A DNA stretch of 64,000 nt from Manihot esculenta (lineage: Eukaryota; Streptophyta; Magnoliopsida; Malpighiales; Euphorbiaceae). Under the pieces are notes generated by a model. That model was not told the DNA's origin and ran no database searches. It worked only from the letters and a program-made list of their open reading frames with translations. The translations under genes were made by a program, and so were the position numbers. Positions 1-11,639 of this stretch are shown here, piece after piece; position 1 is the stretch's first letter; each line of letters begins with the position of its first letter. The stretch lies in assembly GCF_001659605.2 (NCBI RefSeq), contig NC_035161.2:1054001-1118000 (forward strand), in the 5' to 3' direction.

Positions 1-960
1 ACTCCAGTTCTGAGATTGACATATCTAATTCATTCAAGTACTTACATGCTCTAGTTTGTTTTTCAGTTAATCAGAGATGTCAATTTAGAAGGTCATATCA
101 CAAAGTTTTGCTTCTTCTTGCTATTAGTGAGTTTATCAATGGAGGCAGCCAAGAAAAGTTCAGCTTATTGTATTTTGCTGGGGATAACTGTAGTTAATGA
201 TGGGGTCACTTAGCTTTTGTTTGGATCTAAGGTTTGCAGACATCGAGCCTGTAAGTGGCTCCATCATGTCCAATTTTATATGTTTGCTTCCATCCAAGAA
301 TCTGAAACTGATTAAATTCCAGAATATGATACTGTGATAAGGCATTTGATTTTTATATGCTGCCAACCTCCTTTTCTGCTCTAATATGATCGTTAGCATA
401 GTAAAATGTGTCCTGATGTATGCTTTCTACTGGCTATTCTGGTCTCCACGTTTTCTAAGAGCATAATTTTCAAGTTATGTTGAACATTTTTTAGTACCAA
501 ATGAACCTGGGAAATTCAGAATAGTCGGAGATTTTAAGGTAGTCTATATAACATCATTTTGTTTGGAGTTAATCTGAGCCACCCATTGAAGGGGCTGAGC
601 TCTTGCTGTCGAGTGAGCGACTCCAATGGTGGAACTGGAACTTTTGAGGTTATTTTAATTATTAGCAAAAGAATTAGAAATGCTTGTGTGAAGTCTCACT
701 CCATGCTTCTTCCTTTCATAACAAAGCTAGATCTTTCATCTTCTCATATAACTCTCCTTCATTACAACTGGGAAATTCATAAGTTAAAATTTCAATTTTT
801 AACCATTTGACTCTCATATGGATGACGTCTAGATTAGACATACATCATCAACTTGTATGCTATCATCACATTAATGACACTTTTTTTTTTCTATGTTATC
901 CTTCATTTTGTTTTGTATAAAAAGAATAATAGCTAGTTGACAGACACAAGTCAAATTGTC
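1..960. other. No identifiable gene
   Basis: Base composition is less AT-biased than the next 2 kb, so this could be untranslated or intronic sequence of a gene lying to the left. Short reading frames occur on both strands, but none shows a recognisable domain or convincing splice structure. I assign no function. Confidence 0.4.
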
Positions 961-3600
961 TTTCAATTCGGAGGAGAAATGATAATAATAATAATATATA
1001 TTTAATATTAAAAACTATATTATTTATTTTCTTAGTCTTCATTTAAAAGGATTTATTTTTTTAAAAAAAAATCATGCTTAATTTTAATTTTTTTTAAAGA
1101 AATATTGAATAAAAAAATCAAAATACTTATAATAATTCATATTTATATCCAACGCTTCAAATTTTAAAAAGTAAAATTAAATCTTTTCAATTTAGTATAA
1201 TTATAATTAAAAGATTAAATTAAATTTATATAAATTAACGGTAAATTATCACATAACTTCTAAAATTATATATTATTAATAAAATATATAATTCTTTAAT
1301 TTAAATTTTATATTAACACTAAATATATTTTATATTTATTATATGTAATATTAAATATATTATATTAAATAAATATTTATTATAAATAAATTTTTATTAT
1401 ATTAAACATCACATATAAATAATATATAATAAAATATTTCACTGAATGTTTATACTCAATATTATAAATTATGTGTATATTTTTTATATTTAAAAAATTT
1501 TACTTTCTACTAATAATATTCTAAATAAATTAAAATATTATATATTTTAAATTGTAAAATTTTATTTTTTCATATTTTAAATTTTTATTAACATTTAGGA
1601 TATTATATAAAAATGAGAATAAAAAGTGAATAATAAGATTAATAAAAAATAATATTATTATAATAAAAATATATATTTTCGAACTATTTTATTATTCAAA
1701 TAAAATTTTAAAAATTATATTATAATTTACAATTAAATTTAATGGCATTTCATTTATGAATATCATTATTTATTTACTTTTTCAAATGGAAGGAAGTTAA
1801 CAAGGATAATGTCCGGGTGGCCATGATTACTTTCAGAGATAAATTAATTAACAACACATCTCAAGCTGTTGTGGCTAATAAAATAAAATTAAAAGAAAAA
1901 GAAATCTTTCCTTCGAGAATTATTCTCTTCCAAACCATTCCATTAATTTCTAGTTACTTATTCTGTTTTCTCTTTGAGGACATTTTGCTGCGTTTATAAA
2001 TTATAACTTCAATTAGTTAAATCGGATAACTCATCACGAATATGTTGCGTCAGAAGGTTCTAATTTTCTCTTAATTGCTGAAAGAATAATGCCCTAAATA
2101 TGATTCTGATTTAAGAACAATCGATAGCTCACTGCTTTTGGATTCTATTATTTGTTTAATTTAGTTAGTCAAATAATATTCTCAATTGATACTTCGTGCA
2201 CTTCTCCACAGATATAGAGTAAAAAAAAATAAAAATCTTAATTTTTTTTTAGTAAATTATTATTAAAATTTTTAAAAATTTATTATTTTATTTTTATTTG
2301 AAAATTATTCAATTAAAATATTTTTTATTTTATAAAATTTAATTGTTTAATAATTATGTTAAGAACACTATTAATCACTTTAAATATTTATATTGTCTAA
2401 TCGTTAATTAATTTCTATAATTAAAAAAAATCTTTATTTTTAGAATAAATTATTATCTGAAACTTAAAACAATTATTTTTTTTTATTTTATATTTTAAAG
2501 CCACTAAATTTTGAAAAATTTAATTTTTTAATCATTCTGTTAAAAAAATGCTTCCATCACTTTAAATATTTATAATTTTAGTTATATATATTATTTAATT
2601 TTTATAATTTTAAATATTTATATTATTTAATCTTTCTTATTAAAATAAAAAAAATTGAATAAAAGTTTCGTTTGGGAGGAGGATTAAAAAATTTAATTTT
2701 ATAAAATGAAGAAAATATAAATTATCTAAATGAATCCTATTTTATATTGAAGCATAATAGCATAATACTCTAGTCCATCATCACTAATTTCTAATATAAT
2801 TGACTATATTAAAAATTTTAAAATTTTGTATACTTTATTTACAGAATCAAAATATTCGATAAAAATTTTCACAAATCAAATATTAAAATCCTTTCTATTT
2901 TTTTTATACTATCTTAAGATTTTTTTTTATTATAATTTTTATATGTGAGTCTTAGACTTTACAAATAGAATTTAAAAATTATATTAAAAGAATGTAATCT
3001 AACATATTTGATCTAATTATATATCTTTTCATAAGAATAAGTCTTTTTGTAACGCTATATTCTTTCATTAAAATATATTTATTTCTGAATTTAGGTTAAT
3101 CCACGTAGATATCTTAATTTGGATCACAAATATAGGATGTGATTTTGAAATAAGGATAAACTAATAAATTTCTTCAAAATTTAAGGAACTAATATTAATT
3201 CTTTCTTATTTTATTTATTTACTTTTTGCAATTCATAAATAAGAAATATAAATACTACGTGTTCTATACGTGTTGGAATATTTATTGGATGATGGTTATT
3301 GCAAGGATAGGTCGCCTCTGATTTGGTAGTGTGATTATTCAAAGACAGTGGAAAAAAAAGAAAGATATTAAGAATAATAGATAGCTTTGCATCAAAATCC
3401 AATCTTTCCTTGCTTCCTTATGCCAATGTCCACACAAAAGAATGATATTCTTTGCTGTTAGGTGTCAGCAGCAGCCATATTATAAAGCATTAACGTGAGG
3501 GTTTAGATACCATTCCCTCTCTAAAGTAAAAGCTTTTCATCAATTTTATATTTGAGAGTGAATTGAATCACAAGAAAACTGCTTATTTGTGGTAGGATTA
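961..3600. other. AT-rich intergenic DNA
   Basis: The stretch is dominated by A/T runs and short imperfect TATTA/AAAT repeats. Only very short reading frames occur. I see no RNA gene and no element with clear termini. The last 300 bases are less AT-rich and probably grade into the promoter region of the HIPP gene. Confidence 0.5.
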
Positions 3601-3762
3601 AATAGGATTAGACAACTTCTTTAGAATACATTTCCCATGGAATAGAACTTAGAATTAAGGAAGCGATGCCAATGCTATGCCTCGTCAGAGGAATATCTTC
3701 TGGGTTTGGCTTTGTCTTCCTTCAAATATTAGCTTTATATATTGAAGGGAACGTAAACTTCC

Positions 3763-4767
3763 ATGGCTACCTTCTTAGACAGAGCGTTTAAGTCTATCAT
3801 ATCTGCCATTGCGTACTGTTACTTTCAGTTTCGAGACGACCACAGAGATATCAATTACAACATGCCCAAGGGACGACCACTTTCTTTGCAGGTTCGCTTT
3901 CATGCATCCCATGCAACTTTCTTTTTCTTTCCGTTTGGTAATTAAGCTGTCCTTTCAACTTGCTGTTTGCCAAATTGAACCCAGGAACTGTAGTGAACTC
4001 AAATTATATTTTGATTCTCATAGTTTATAACTTTAATTTATAAGCTGGGCTTGCAATTTTAAACTGTTAACTGGAAAATAATTCAGTCATATTAGTGAAC
4101 ATTCTTAATCCCTTTGGTCTCCTAAAGCATAAAGCATTTTAAAAGTGCATATCTGAATAAAGAATACGTAAGTGATTAAAATTTTTTTCTTTAAAACAAA
4201 AAATAAACACATGTTTTCTTTACAGACCGTGGAGCTCAAAGTCCGGATGTGTTGCAGTGGTTGTGAAAGAGTTGTCAAGAATGCAATTCACAAGCTTAGA
4301 GGTAATTAGGGTTTGTCTATATATATATAGCAATGGTTAATTACAAAGTGTTAAACCCTTCTAATTACTCCATTATTAAAGATATTATAATTAACTACGA
4401 CAAAATTATATTGAAATTAAATATGAATGAGAGTTATTATGTAGGTGTTGATTCAGTGGAGGTTGATCTAGAGATGGAAAAGGTAACAGTGGTGGGATAC
4501 GTTGATCGAAATAAGGTGCTAAAGGCAGTGAGGAGGGCAGGAAAGAGAGCAGAGTTCTGGCCCTATCCGAATCCGCCGTTGTACTTCACGTCTGCGAATC
4601 ACTATTTCAAAGACACCACCAACGAATTCAAAGAAAGCTACAATTACTACAAGCATGGCTATAATGTTGGAGAAAGATATGGCAACATCCCTGTCACTCA
4701 CCGTGGAGATGACAAGGTCAGCAACATGTTCAATGATGACAATGTTAATGCCTGCTGCCTTATGTAA
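3763..4767 (+). CDS. Heavy-metal-associated isoprenylated plant protein (HIPP)
   Basis: Three exons: 3763-3891 (43 codons, phase 0), 4226-4301 and 4445-4767. Both introns are GT..AG: donors CAG|GTTCGC and AGAG|GTAATT, acceptors TACAG|ACC and GTAG|GTG. The joined frame is 175 aa. An HMA fold spans roughly residues 44-110 and carries the MxCxxC metal-binding motif at M51-C53-C56. The C-terminus is CCLM, a CaaX box whose final Met suggests farnesylation, so the protein is likely membrane- or nucleus-associated. The middle (FWPYP, NYYKHGYN) is typical of the HIPP cluster with one HMA domain. HIPPs are metal-binding or chaperone-like proteins linked to metal homeostasis and stress; the exact role here is inferred from family only. 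The start was chosen because it gives an N-terminus in frame with exon 2. A TATATATT at 3736-3742 is too close to the ATG to be the obvious TATA box. The ORF beginning at 4333 is intron 2 read through into exon 3. Confidence 0.93.
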
Positions 4768-4880
4768 TTAGCTACGCATACACGTACGCACTATGCGCCT
4801 TGCTGTGTCTTATGTAATCAATTGTATATATATATAAATGCCAGCTGTTATATGTAATTAACTATGGTCTTATGTAATTA
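4747..4880 (+). repeat. Degenerate tandem copies of the HIPP stop-codon region in its 3' UTR
   Basis: The sequence around the stop (TGCTGCCTTATGTAATTA) recurs three times downstream in degraded form, around 4798-4822, 4836-4862 and 4866-4882, each centred on TTATGTAAT or TATGTAATTA. The first copy encodes the CaaX end of the protein, so the 3' UTR seems to have grown by local duplication of the last codons. AT-rich sequence with near-polyadenylation character follows. Confidence 0.55.
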
Positions 4881-5007
4881 TATTTCTGTACATATAATGA
4901 ATATATTTTCTTAAATGCACTGGACTTATGGGAATATATTTTTAATTAAATTATGTTCAATTATATAATTTTAAGAATAAGTTTGTAGAGACTGTTAACA
5001 AATTGAT

Positions 5008-5545
5008 TTCTTTTACTACAATAAAAATAAAAATAAAAATTAGTAGAAAAAAATTTATTATAGCTAAATTAATTTTATTGTTATATTGATTAATATATAT
5101 TAATAATATTAATATATAATTACAGCTATTTATGTATAAAAAAATTAATATTATATAAAAATATTAAAAAGTAGTTTTACAATAAATATTTATTATGGCT
5201 AATAATTTTTTTTTAACAAAAACTATAATTTTATTATAAAATATCTATGATTATATTTTTGTAGCAACAATATGCAAAAAATCATGTATTATTGATATAA
5301 AATATACGGTAATAAAATATGATTGCAACATGTTGTTTTTACAAAATTGTGAAGATAGATATTTTACTATTAAAAAAGTAATTACAGTAATAATATATAT
5401 TATTAAAATAATTTTTATTAATGCTAATAATTTTTATTTATTACTGTATCTTTTTATACATCAATAACAATAATTATTGATATTGATGCGATATGTTATT
5501 CAATATAGCCGCAAAATTTTCTACTACTAATTCTAATAATGTTTG
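5008..5545. repeat. AT-rich MITE-like repeat
   Basis: An imperfect inverted pair, AATTAGTAG followed by an A/T run near 5038-5062 and its reverse complement near 5505-5535, brackets an AT-rich body. The body repeats a TTTATTATGGCTAATAAT-like block. A similar block (TTTATTGTTGCTAATAAT) recurs near 62546-62575, so this is a dispersed family. I found no clear target duplication, so the superfamily is open. Confidence 0.4.
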
Positions 5546-5559
5546 TTATAATTAAGCTA

Positions 5560-6010
5560 AGTAATATTCAGTTTAAATTAAAAAATTAATTGAACTCAAT
5601 TAATTTAAAAATTCGATTTAATTTTTTATTTTTTTTTTCGGTTTAATTTTTATTTTTAAAAATTTTAGTTATTTTAATTCGGTTTGATTTTGATGAGTAA
5701 AACCGAATTAAACTTATTGATAAGCAATAATATATTATTTTTTTATAGTATAGAAAGATTATATCATAACCAAGATTCAGATGCTGCACTTAAATTTTAA
5801 AACACTAAAATTAAATTGTAAAAATATATATAAAAAACACATTAAAAAGCTAAATTCACCAAAATGAACCAAATCGAACTAAATCGAATCAGTTTAATTT
5901 AAATCAATTTATACCTTAAATCGGTCTAGTTCAATTCATAAACACTAAAATTTCAATTTTTAATTTATTCGATTCAATTTGATTTTTAACCGAACTTACT
6001 CAGGTTTTAG
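5560..6010 (+). repeat. Dispersed AT-rich ~430-bp repeat, copy A
   Basis: This block, with internal CGGTTT/AAACCG words, a central AATAATATATTATTTTT tract and an ending near TTTTTAACCGAACTT, aligns by eye along its length with 46240-46665 and 62028-62455, and in reverse with 59990-60440. It has no coding capacity. The ends are not clear inverted repeats, so the class is undetermined. Confidence 0.6.
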
Positions 6011-6028
6011 CACTCACTCGGGACCGTG

Positions 6029-6480
6029 TGACACTTGACTTGAACACTATCAAAACAAGTCAACCAATATATCTACACATTGATCTGCACAACGAAGTAT
6101 GTCAGTTAGTCAAAAGGCTAGAGTGTTATTAAAGTGAGCAATATATATATATGTATCAAGCGGATATCAGCATCAAACAAGCATAATGGCACAAGCAATC
6201 CAAATACCTCATGTAGGCACATAGATTTTAATAAAAGGGTTACTCATTTTATTCCAGTGGCAAAACAGTCATTACACAATTCGACACAACGATCCTCACA
6301 CCACTTGCAGACAGGGGGAAACGCCTACAAGGGGTGGAGACACAGCACATGGACTCGATAGGCCTGTGGTGGCCAACTGGGCCCAGTCCTCACTGGTGGC
6401 CAACTAGTTACTCCCCCTAAAGAGCCTTAGGAACAAGTTGATCTGTGACAGGAGTAGACATCAATATGTCTAAAGTGACA
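6029..6480 (-). mobile_element. Degraded 3' LTR of a chromovirus
   Basis: Read on the - strand, the chromodomain fragment at 6655-6932 is followed by a purine tract (AAGGGGGG, complement of 6481-6488) and then TGTCACTTTA, the expected PPT-LTR junction. The + strand copy of the LTR would start near TGACAC at 6029 and end in GTGACA at 6480, about 452 bp. The far boundary rests only on the imperfect TGACAC/GTGACA terminal match. Confidence 0.5.
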
Positions 6481-6654
6481 CCCCCCTTAATAATTATATG
6501 AAAATGAATTATAAGAAACTGACACAACTTTTTGATACTACTATTTTATACTAATTTCTACCCATATCGTTTTTAAGAAATCCCATGTTGAAAAAATTAC
6601 ATTTTAGTCCCACAAAATTCTAGACCCCTAACACTCTATCTCACTTAAACGGTT

Positions 6655-6932
6655 GACTTCCTCGTCGACTGAGCTTGTAGGAACTTTTCAATCTTCTGCA
6701 AATGTTATTGGAGGTTCAACTCTTTCTCCCAATTGGTTTCTTCGATGTTTAGACCTTTCCATTTGACAATGTATTCTTTATAAGGAGGACGCTTGGTGGT
6801 CTTCACAACTCGTTCCGCCAGGATTTCTTCAATAGCTTGATGCACTAGTGCTGCTCGTGAAACGGTAGGTCTTGAGGGTTTGGTTCTACTGTCGTTTGTT
6901 CCATCTGCATAGCATGGCTTGAGTCTGCTCAA
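6655..6932 (-). pseudogene. Chromovirus integrase C-terminus with chromodomain (fragment)
   Basis: The translated fragment begins with a VSRLKP-like sequence (read MSRLKPC), the usual end of the integrase GPY/F region. It continues into a chromodomain with the motifs AIEEILAERVV, YIVKWKGL and ETNWE. A TAA stop then interrupts the frame. Beyond it the same frame resumes with HLQKIEKF, the tail seen in intact chromoviruses, so the stop is a mutation. Nothing upstream of the chromodomain region (no gag, protease or RT) survives here. Together with the LTR and PPT to its left, it is the 3' end of a truncated Ty3/gypsy chromovirus, distinct in sequence from G1 and G2. Confidence 0.8.
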
Positions 6933-6939
6933 AGTACTG

Positions 6940-7849
6940 GGTGAATATCGAATATTTGTTTTGATAAACTCGTTAAGAAAGTCATTAGAATGCCCAAAAT
7001 TTTGATTCTGATAGACACTTCAATCACTTCACCCATTTAATTACTTTTTAACATAATCCACTAGTCAAATTTTCAAAAATTGAGAGTTTAATTAGTTTCT
7101 AATTTTTACCATTATTAATAATTATATTTATTTATTTTTAAAAATGTATTAAAATTAACCTCCTACTTATAGAACATTTTGATATTTTTGTTAATTATTA
7201 AAAAAAAATAGATGAAAATATAAAACAAAGTAGTTGACAGCGTGAAAACCTAATAGTATTTTAATAAGTTTATGAAAATGTAGGTTTTAAGTTATTAATG
7301 ATTATATTATTTAAGATTTTTTTTATTTCATCTTAAAATAATTTGTACTACAACATCTATATATATATATTTATATTTATGTATTTGAATTTTATAAGGT
7401 TCAAAATATTATTGCCAAAAAAAAAAACCTAGTTTAATTGATCCATTGGCTAAAGGTATATCACTCACCTAATAGGCTAATGTTTGAATTCTTATACCTT
7501 CAATTCCTATTAAACGAAAAAAATAAGGTAGAGTCTAAATAATAACGAGTTATCATGTCAATTGATTGAAATTAAAATTCAAAGAAATGATGTCTATTGG
7601 TTTAACAGACTGTGATGTTTTTTTTTTTAAGCTGTTAATAATTGTTAACAAATTAAGTTTGGAGAAAAAAAATTAAATTGCATTGTAGTATACACCAAAC
7701 TAAGTTGCCATTTTTGAATAACTTGCATGGTAAATCAAGGGATTTAATTATTTGGTAAGCTAAGAGGATGAATACAAAACTTTGGACACCGAATCTCAAC
7801 ATCTCACTCCTTAAAAGCATAGAAAAGGAAGAAAAAGAAGTAGCGATGG
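6940..7849. other. Intergenic DNA with a possible tRNA-like repeat
   Basis: Mostly AT-rich. A segment at about 7425-7520 has an A-box-like TTGGCTAAAGG, a B-box-like GTTTGAATTC and a terminal A-rich run, so it may be an old tRNA-derived SINE. I could not define target duplications. No gene is seen. Confidence 0.3.
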
Positions 7850-10480
7850 CTAATCTTGGTTGGCTGGTATTTATGTAGCATGAAAGTTAGGAGGTATCTT
7901 ATGTGTGGAATATGACTTTGTATAATGTAATCTTTTTCCTCTGTTAATTTCACCTCATTGTAGGTGTTTATGCTCCCTGTAATGAGTAAGATCATATAGT
8001 ACTGTGGAATGAGATTATTCAGGATCTCTCTTCAGTGACAGATCCTATACTACTAATTAATGATTTCAATCAAGCTCTGCCTTCTCTTGAAAGATTTAGT
8101 GCATGCTTCTTTGCTTTCGAGGGTCCTTAATTTCAAAATGGTGGTTGATTATTTGTCACTAAATATCTTAATTTAAAAGGTAGAAGGTTTACCTGGAGGA
8201 ATTCCTCTTGTAAATTAGAATGCTGGAATTTGGAGGTCTTCGGTCATGATGAAGTAGAAATGCAATCTATCAAAGACAACTTAGATGAACGGGAGATTAC
8301 TGCAGAAAGTGCAAACTTAAGCCAAATTGAGCAACATGAGATTTTGGCATTAAAAATTGATTTTTCAACTTTGGCCTTCTGGTATGAGAGTATCTATAGG
8401 TAGAAATCTCACCTGAGTTGAATAACAATTGGGTGATAGGGCTATCAAATTCTACAAACTTCAGTGCTCTAATAGATGAAAGAAGAATTCTATCCATTAT
8501 ATCTCAAATAGTTCTTTTGTCTTTACAAATTCTTCTAGCACTAAAAGGGTGATTGTAAATTATTTTAAAATTAGATTCTGCTGACCTAATCTTTTTCTGG
8601 GAGCATTCCAGGTCTGGTTCTGAAATCTCTACCTTCTGATGTTGCGTGCAACCTTGAATCACCCTTCACCTTGGATGAGATTAAAGAGGCGGTTTGGCAT
8701 TATGACTCCTCCAAAGTACTTGGTCCTGATGATGCAAATTTCAAGTTCTATAAGCAAGCTTGGTCGCATATTAAAGATGATCTTCTCTATCTTTTTGGTG
8801 ATTTTCACTCTAGATCTATGCTTTCCTCCTCCTTGCATGCTTCCTTTATCACTTTAGTATCAAATTTGTAGAAGACTCAAACTCAAGACTATAGACCCAT
8901 TAGTTTGATTCATGGTATTTACAAGATTGTCACAAAAGTTATTGTAGCTAAGCTTAAGTTGGTGCTTCCTATTGTTATCAGCAAAATTCAACGTGTTATC
9001 ACTAGGAGGCAATTCACATATTTCTTCTTGATTGTATTGAAGGCGATAGATTCTCATAGGATAAAGGGAAGGCATGCCTCCCTTTTAAAGTTGATTTTGA
9101 AAAAGCTTTTGACTTAGTCTTCTAGATTCACTTAGACAACGCTATAGAGGTCGTGGGCTTTAGTGCTAAATGGCGCTCTTGGATTTGGTAGTGTGTTTCA
9201 AATGCATGAGTGAACATTCTCATTAATGGTGCCTATCAGAAGAGTTCTCATTAAGAAATTGCCTTAGATAAAGTGATCCATTATTTCCCTTTCTCTTTAT
9301 TATTGTTGTTGAATCCCATATCGGTTGTGGAAAGGGTAATGTGCCCCTTACATAGGCCATAGGCACTCCTCCCATTGAGCTAGCTTTTGGGGACAGTTAA
9401 GTCTGACCCAAATTTAACATGGTATTAGAGCATCCCATCCGATATTGGACCTCCCATAAATATGTCACGCACCAATAAAATTCTGGGCGTGGAAAGGGGT
9501 AATGTGCTCCTTATATGGGCCATAGGCGTGAGGTGGTATGTTGAATCCCACATCGGTTGTGGAAAGGGGTAATGTGCTCCTTATAGGCACTCCTCCCCTT
9601 TGAGCTAGCTTTTGGGTGAGTTAGACTTGACCCAAATTTAACAATTGTAATGAGACCTTGGGTTTTCTAGTCCAAAAAACATGTAGTTCGTGTCACTTTG
9701 AAGGTTCTAGGATGGGTTTCGAGAATGACCTCATATTTATGTACAATCAATTCTTTGCAAATGATGCCCCTTTTCTCTTCTTGGCAAAGGTGGAAAGTGT
9801 TGTGACCATTTCAAAAAACTTAAGATGCTTTCAATATATGTTTGGCATCAGAGTTATTTTCACTAACCCCAGCTTTTTGGTAAATGTTAATGAGTATGTT
9901 TCCCAAACTACTACTCATTTATGTTGCTATAAACTAGGTTCCTTACCTACTTGATACTTGGTTTTCCTATAAGAGCAAATAGCAAAGATGTAGTATTTGG
10001 ATAACAGTTTTACAAACCATTGAAAAAAGACTATTCTTTTGGAATGGTAAAGTCCTTTCACTATCTAGAAGATTGACTCTTATTAATTCTTGCATAAGTA
10101 GCATGCCTCTTTATTATCTTTCTATCTTCAAAATACTGAAACAAGTTGCCAAAAAGAACGAGGCACGTATGAGGGCCTTTCTTTTGTAAGGTAGTGCCTA
10201 TTCAAACAAAATTCATCTTATGAACTAGGAAAAATTCATGCTCCCAAAAAGAAATGGAGGCCTAGGGATCAAAGACATCAACCTACATGACAAACCCTTC
10301 TCTTTAATTGATATGGAGATTAGATCAATAATATGACTCCTACTAGGCTCAAATCCTTAAGTCTAAATATTCTTTCTAGTCTGAGTGTGGTCTATCTCTA
10401 CTAGTGGGCACTTTCATCTCCCCTCTGTAGGCGGATATCCAAAAGTCCATTAAATCTGGGGGCTCTATAGACCAAATGTT
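7850..10480 (+). pseudogene. Decayed LINE (L1-like non-LTR retrotransposon)
   Basis: Fragments appear in the expected order of a plant L1-type ORF2. Endonuclease: GVYAPC near 7960, LINDFNQ near 8060 and GRRFTWRN near 8180. Reverse transcriptase: DEIKEAVW, SKVLGPDDANFKFYK at 8671-8760, then DYRPISLI near 8890, then FEKAFD near 9100, then DPLFPFLFIIVM, which is split by the TRIM at 9307-9643. The C-terminal part shows RLFFWNGK, KEARMRAFLL-like and PKRNGGLGIKD motifs to about 10290, and DIQKSIKSG near 10430. Frames shift repeatedly and several in-frame stops occur, so it is inactive. ORF1, the poly(A) tail and target duplications were not identified, so the copy is probably 5'-truncated. Confidence 0.85.
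9307..9643 (+). mobile_element. TRIM element (terminal-repeat retrotransposon in miniature)
   Basis: LTRs at 9307-9419 and 9539-9643 both start TGTTGAATCCCA and end AAATTTAACA. The first LTR is followed at once by TGGTATTAGAGC (9420-9431), a near-perfect primer binding site for initiator tRNA-Met. The internal part is only about 120 bp and non-coding. A perfect 5-bp target duplication ATTGT flanks it (9302-9306 and 9644-9648). It interrupts the LINE RT frame between FIIV and the following residues, so it is younger than the LINE. It depends on an autonomous element for mobility. Confidence 0.93.
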
Positions 10481-11289
10481 GTTTAATTTTGCCTTTGTTC
10501 TTTTTACTTTTTGGACATGTGCCTTTGAAAATGCAATATATACAATTAATTGTTAGAGTTCTATGCCCTAAAGCCATGTTTACAAGCTTGTAATTATTAA
10601 ATGCTATTCCCAATAGTAATAAAATAATGCATTTCATTTAATTATGTTAGCAACATCATTCTCAAAGAGTGTGAGACTATGAGTGATGATATTTGCTAGT
10701 ACAAGGCTATAAATATGTTCACAATCGAGAATGCTTACTAGACCTAAACCATCCAAAAAGATTATCATATCCTTTTATTTTTGTTGATTAATATATGATA
10801 TTAATGTATGGAAAATAGTGACTCCCTATTTTATATATGATATTAGAATAAATTAAGTAGGCACTTATAAGATAAGTCAGTTGAACATGTGACACTATAA
10901 TAACTTACATGTGGATTTTGCTTTCGTCAATGTCAAGTTATCAATCTATATTAGCATTTATAGTCCCTAAACTTGTGACAACTCGAATATAGGTGATTTA
11001 AGTTTAATACCACTTACATGCTCATAGATTGTACGAGTATATCGATGTGTCAAAACCCTTGTAATCACAGAACAATTCGATTATTGTCCACATTAGGATT
11101 TCTAGAGCATGAAGAGATATATCTGATAAAGGTTTATCATCTCACAAAAATGATAAGGATAATTAATATTCTTCATATGTATCATATCGTATGATAAGGA
11201 TAATTAATATTCTTCATATGTATCATATCATATTCTATTCTTATCTTGTAATTATCTTGTATATACAATTATCTTATGGCCATTATAAA
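10481..11289. other. Intergenic DNA, possible old LTR fragment
   Basis: A TGTTAGAGTTCTATGCCCTAA sequence at 10551 looks like the start of a copia-type LTR, but I cannot find a matching end or duplication. A 41-bp direct tandem repeat lies at 11151-11191 and 11192-11232 (starting TGATAAGGATAATTAATA). No coding capacity is evident. Confidence 0.35.
11151..11232. repeat. 41-bp tandem duplication
   Basis: Two head-to-tail 41-bp units, 11151-11191 and 11192-11232, are identical or nearly so; each starts TGATAAGGAT and contains CTTCATATGTATCATATC. Confidence 0.85.
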
Positions 11290-11505
11290 TGAAGAATTTT
11301 GGAGAATTTTAGAGTATTCTTATATTTTACTCTTGATCTTTACAAGTGATATTTACATGACTATTTATGCACAAATAATTACAACTAAACCGGAAGAAAA
11401 TAATCAAAAAATAATTACAGAGATAATTAAGGATCCTAATTTATGACTAAAATCTGTAATCAAATCAAATCAAATCATATCATTAAATCAACAAATAAGT
11501 CAACA
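11290..11505 (-). repeat. Copia 3' LTR
   Basis: A 216-bp terminal repeat matching 17221-17429. In element sense it starts TGTTGACTTATTTG and ends AAATTCTTCA. It is followed on the + strand by the PPT complement. Confidence 0.85.
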
Positions 11506-11639
11506 CTTCCCCCGAAGTTGGTACATAAACGTTGCACATGCCCAACTTGCAAATTAAATTATGGTAGCTTCAATTGTTGAGCCCTTTAGTAAACACATCC
11601 GCAAGTTGCCTAATAGAAGTCATATGAACTAAGCTCAAG

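Noticed and set aside
8639..9117. Several short frames as separate genes
   Set aside because: They are pieces of the LINE reverse transcriptase separated by stops and shifts.
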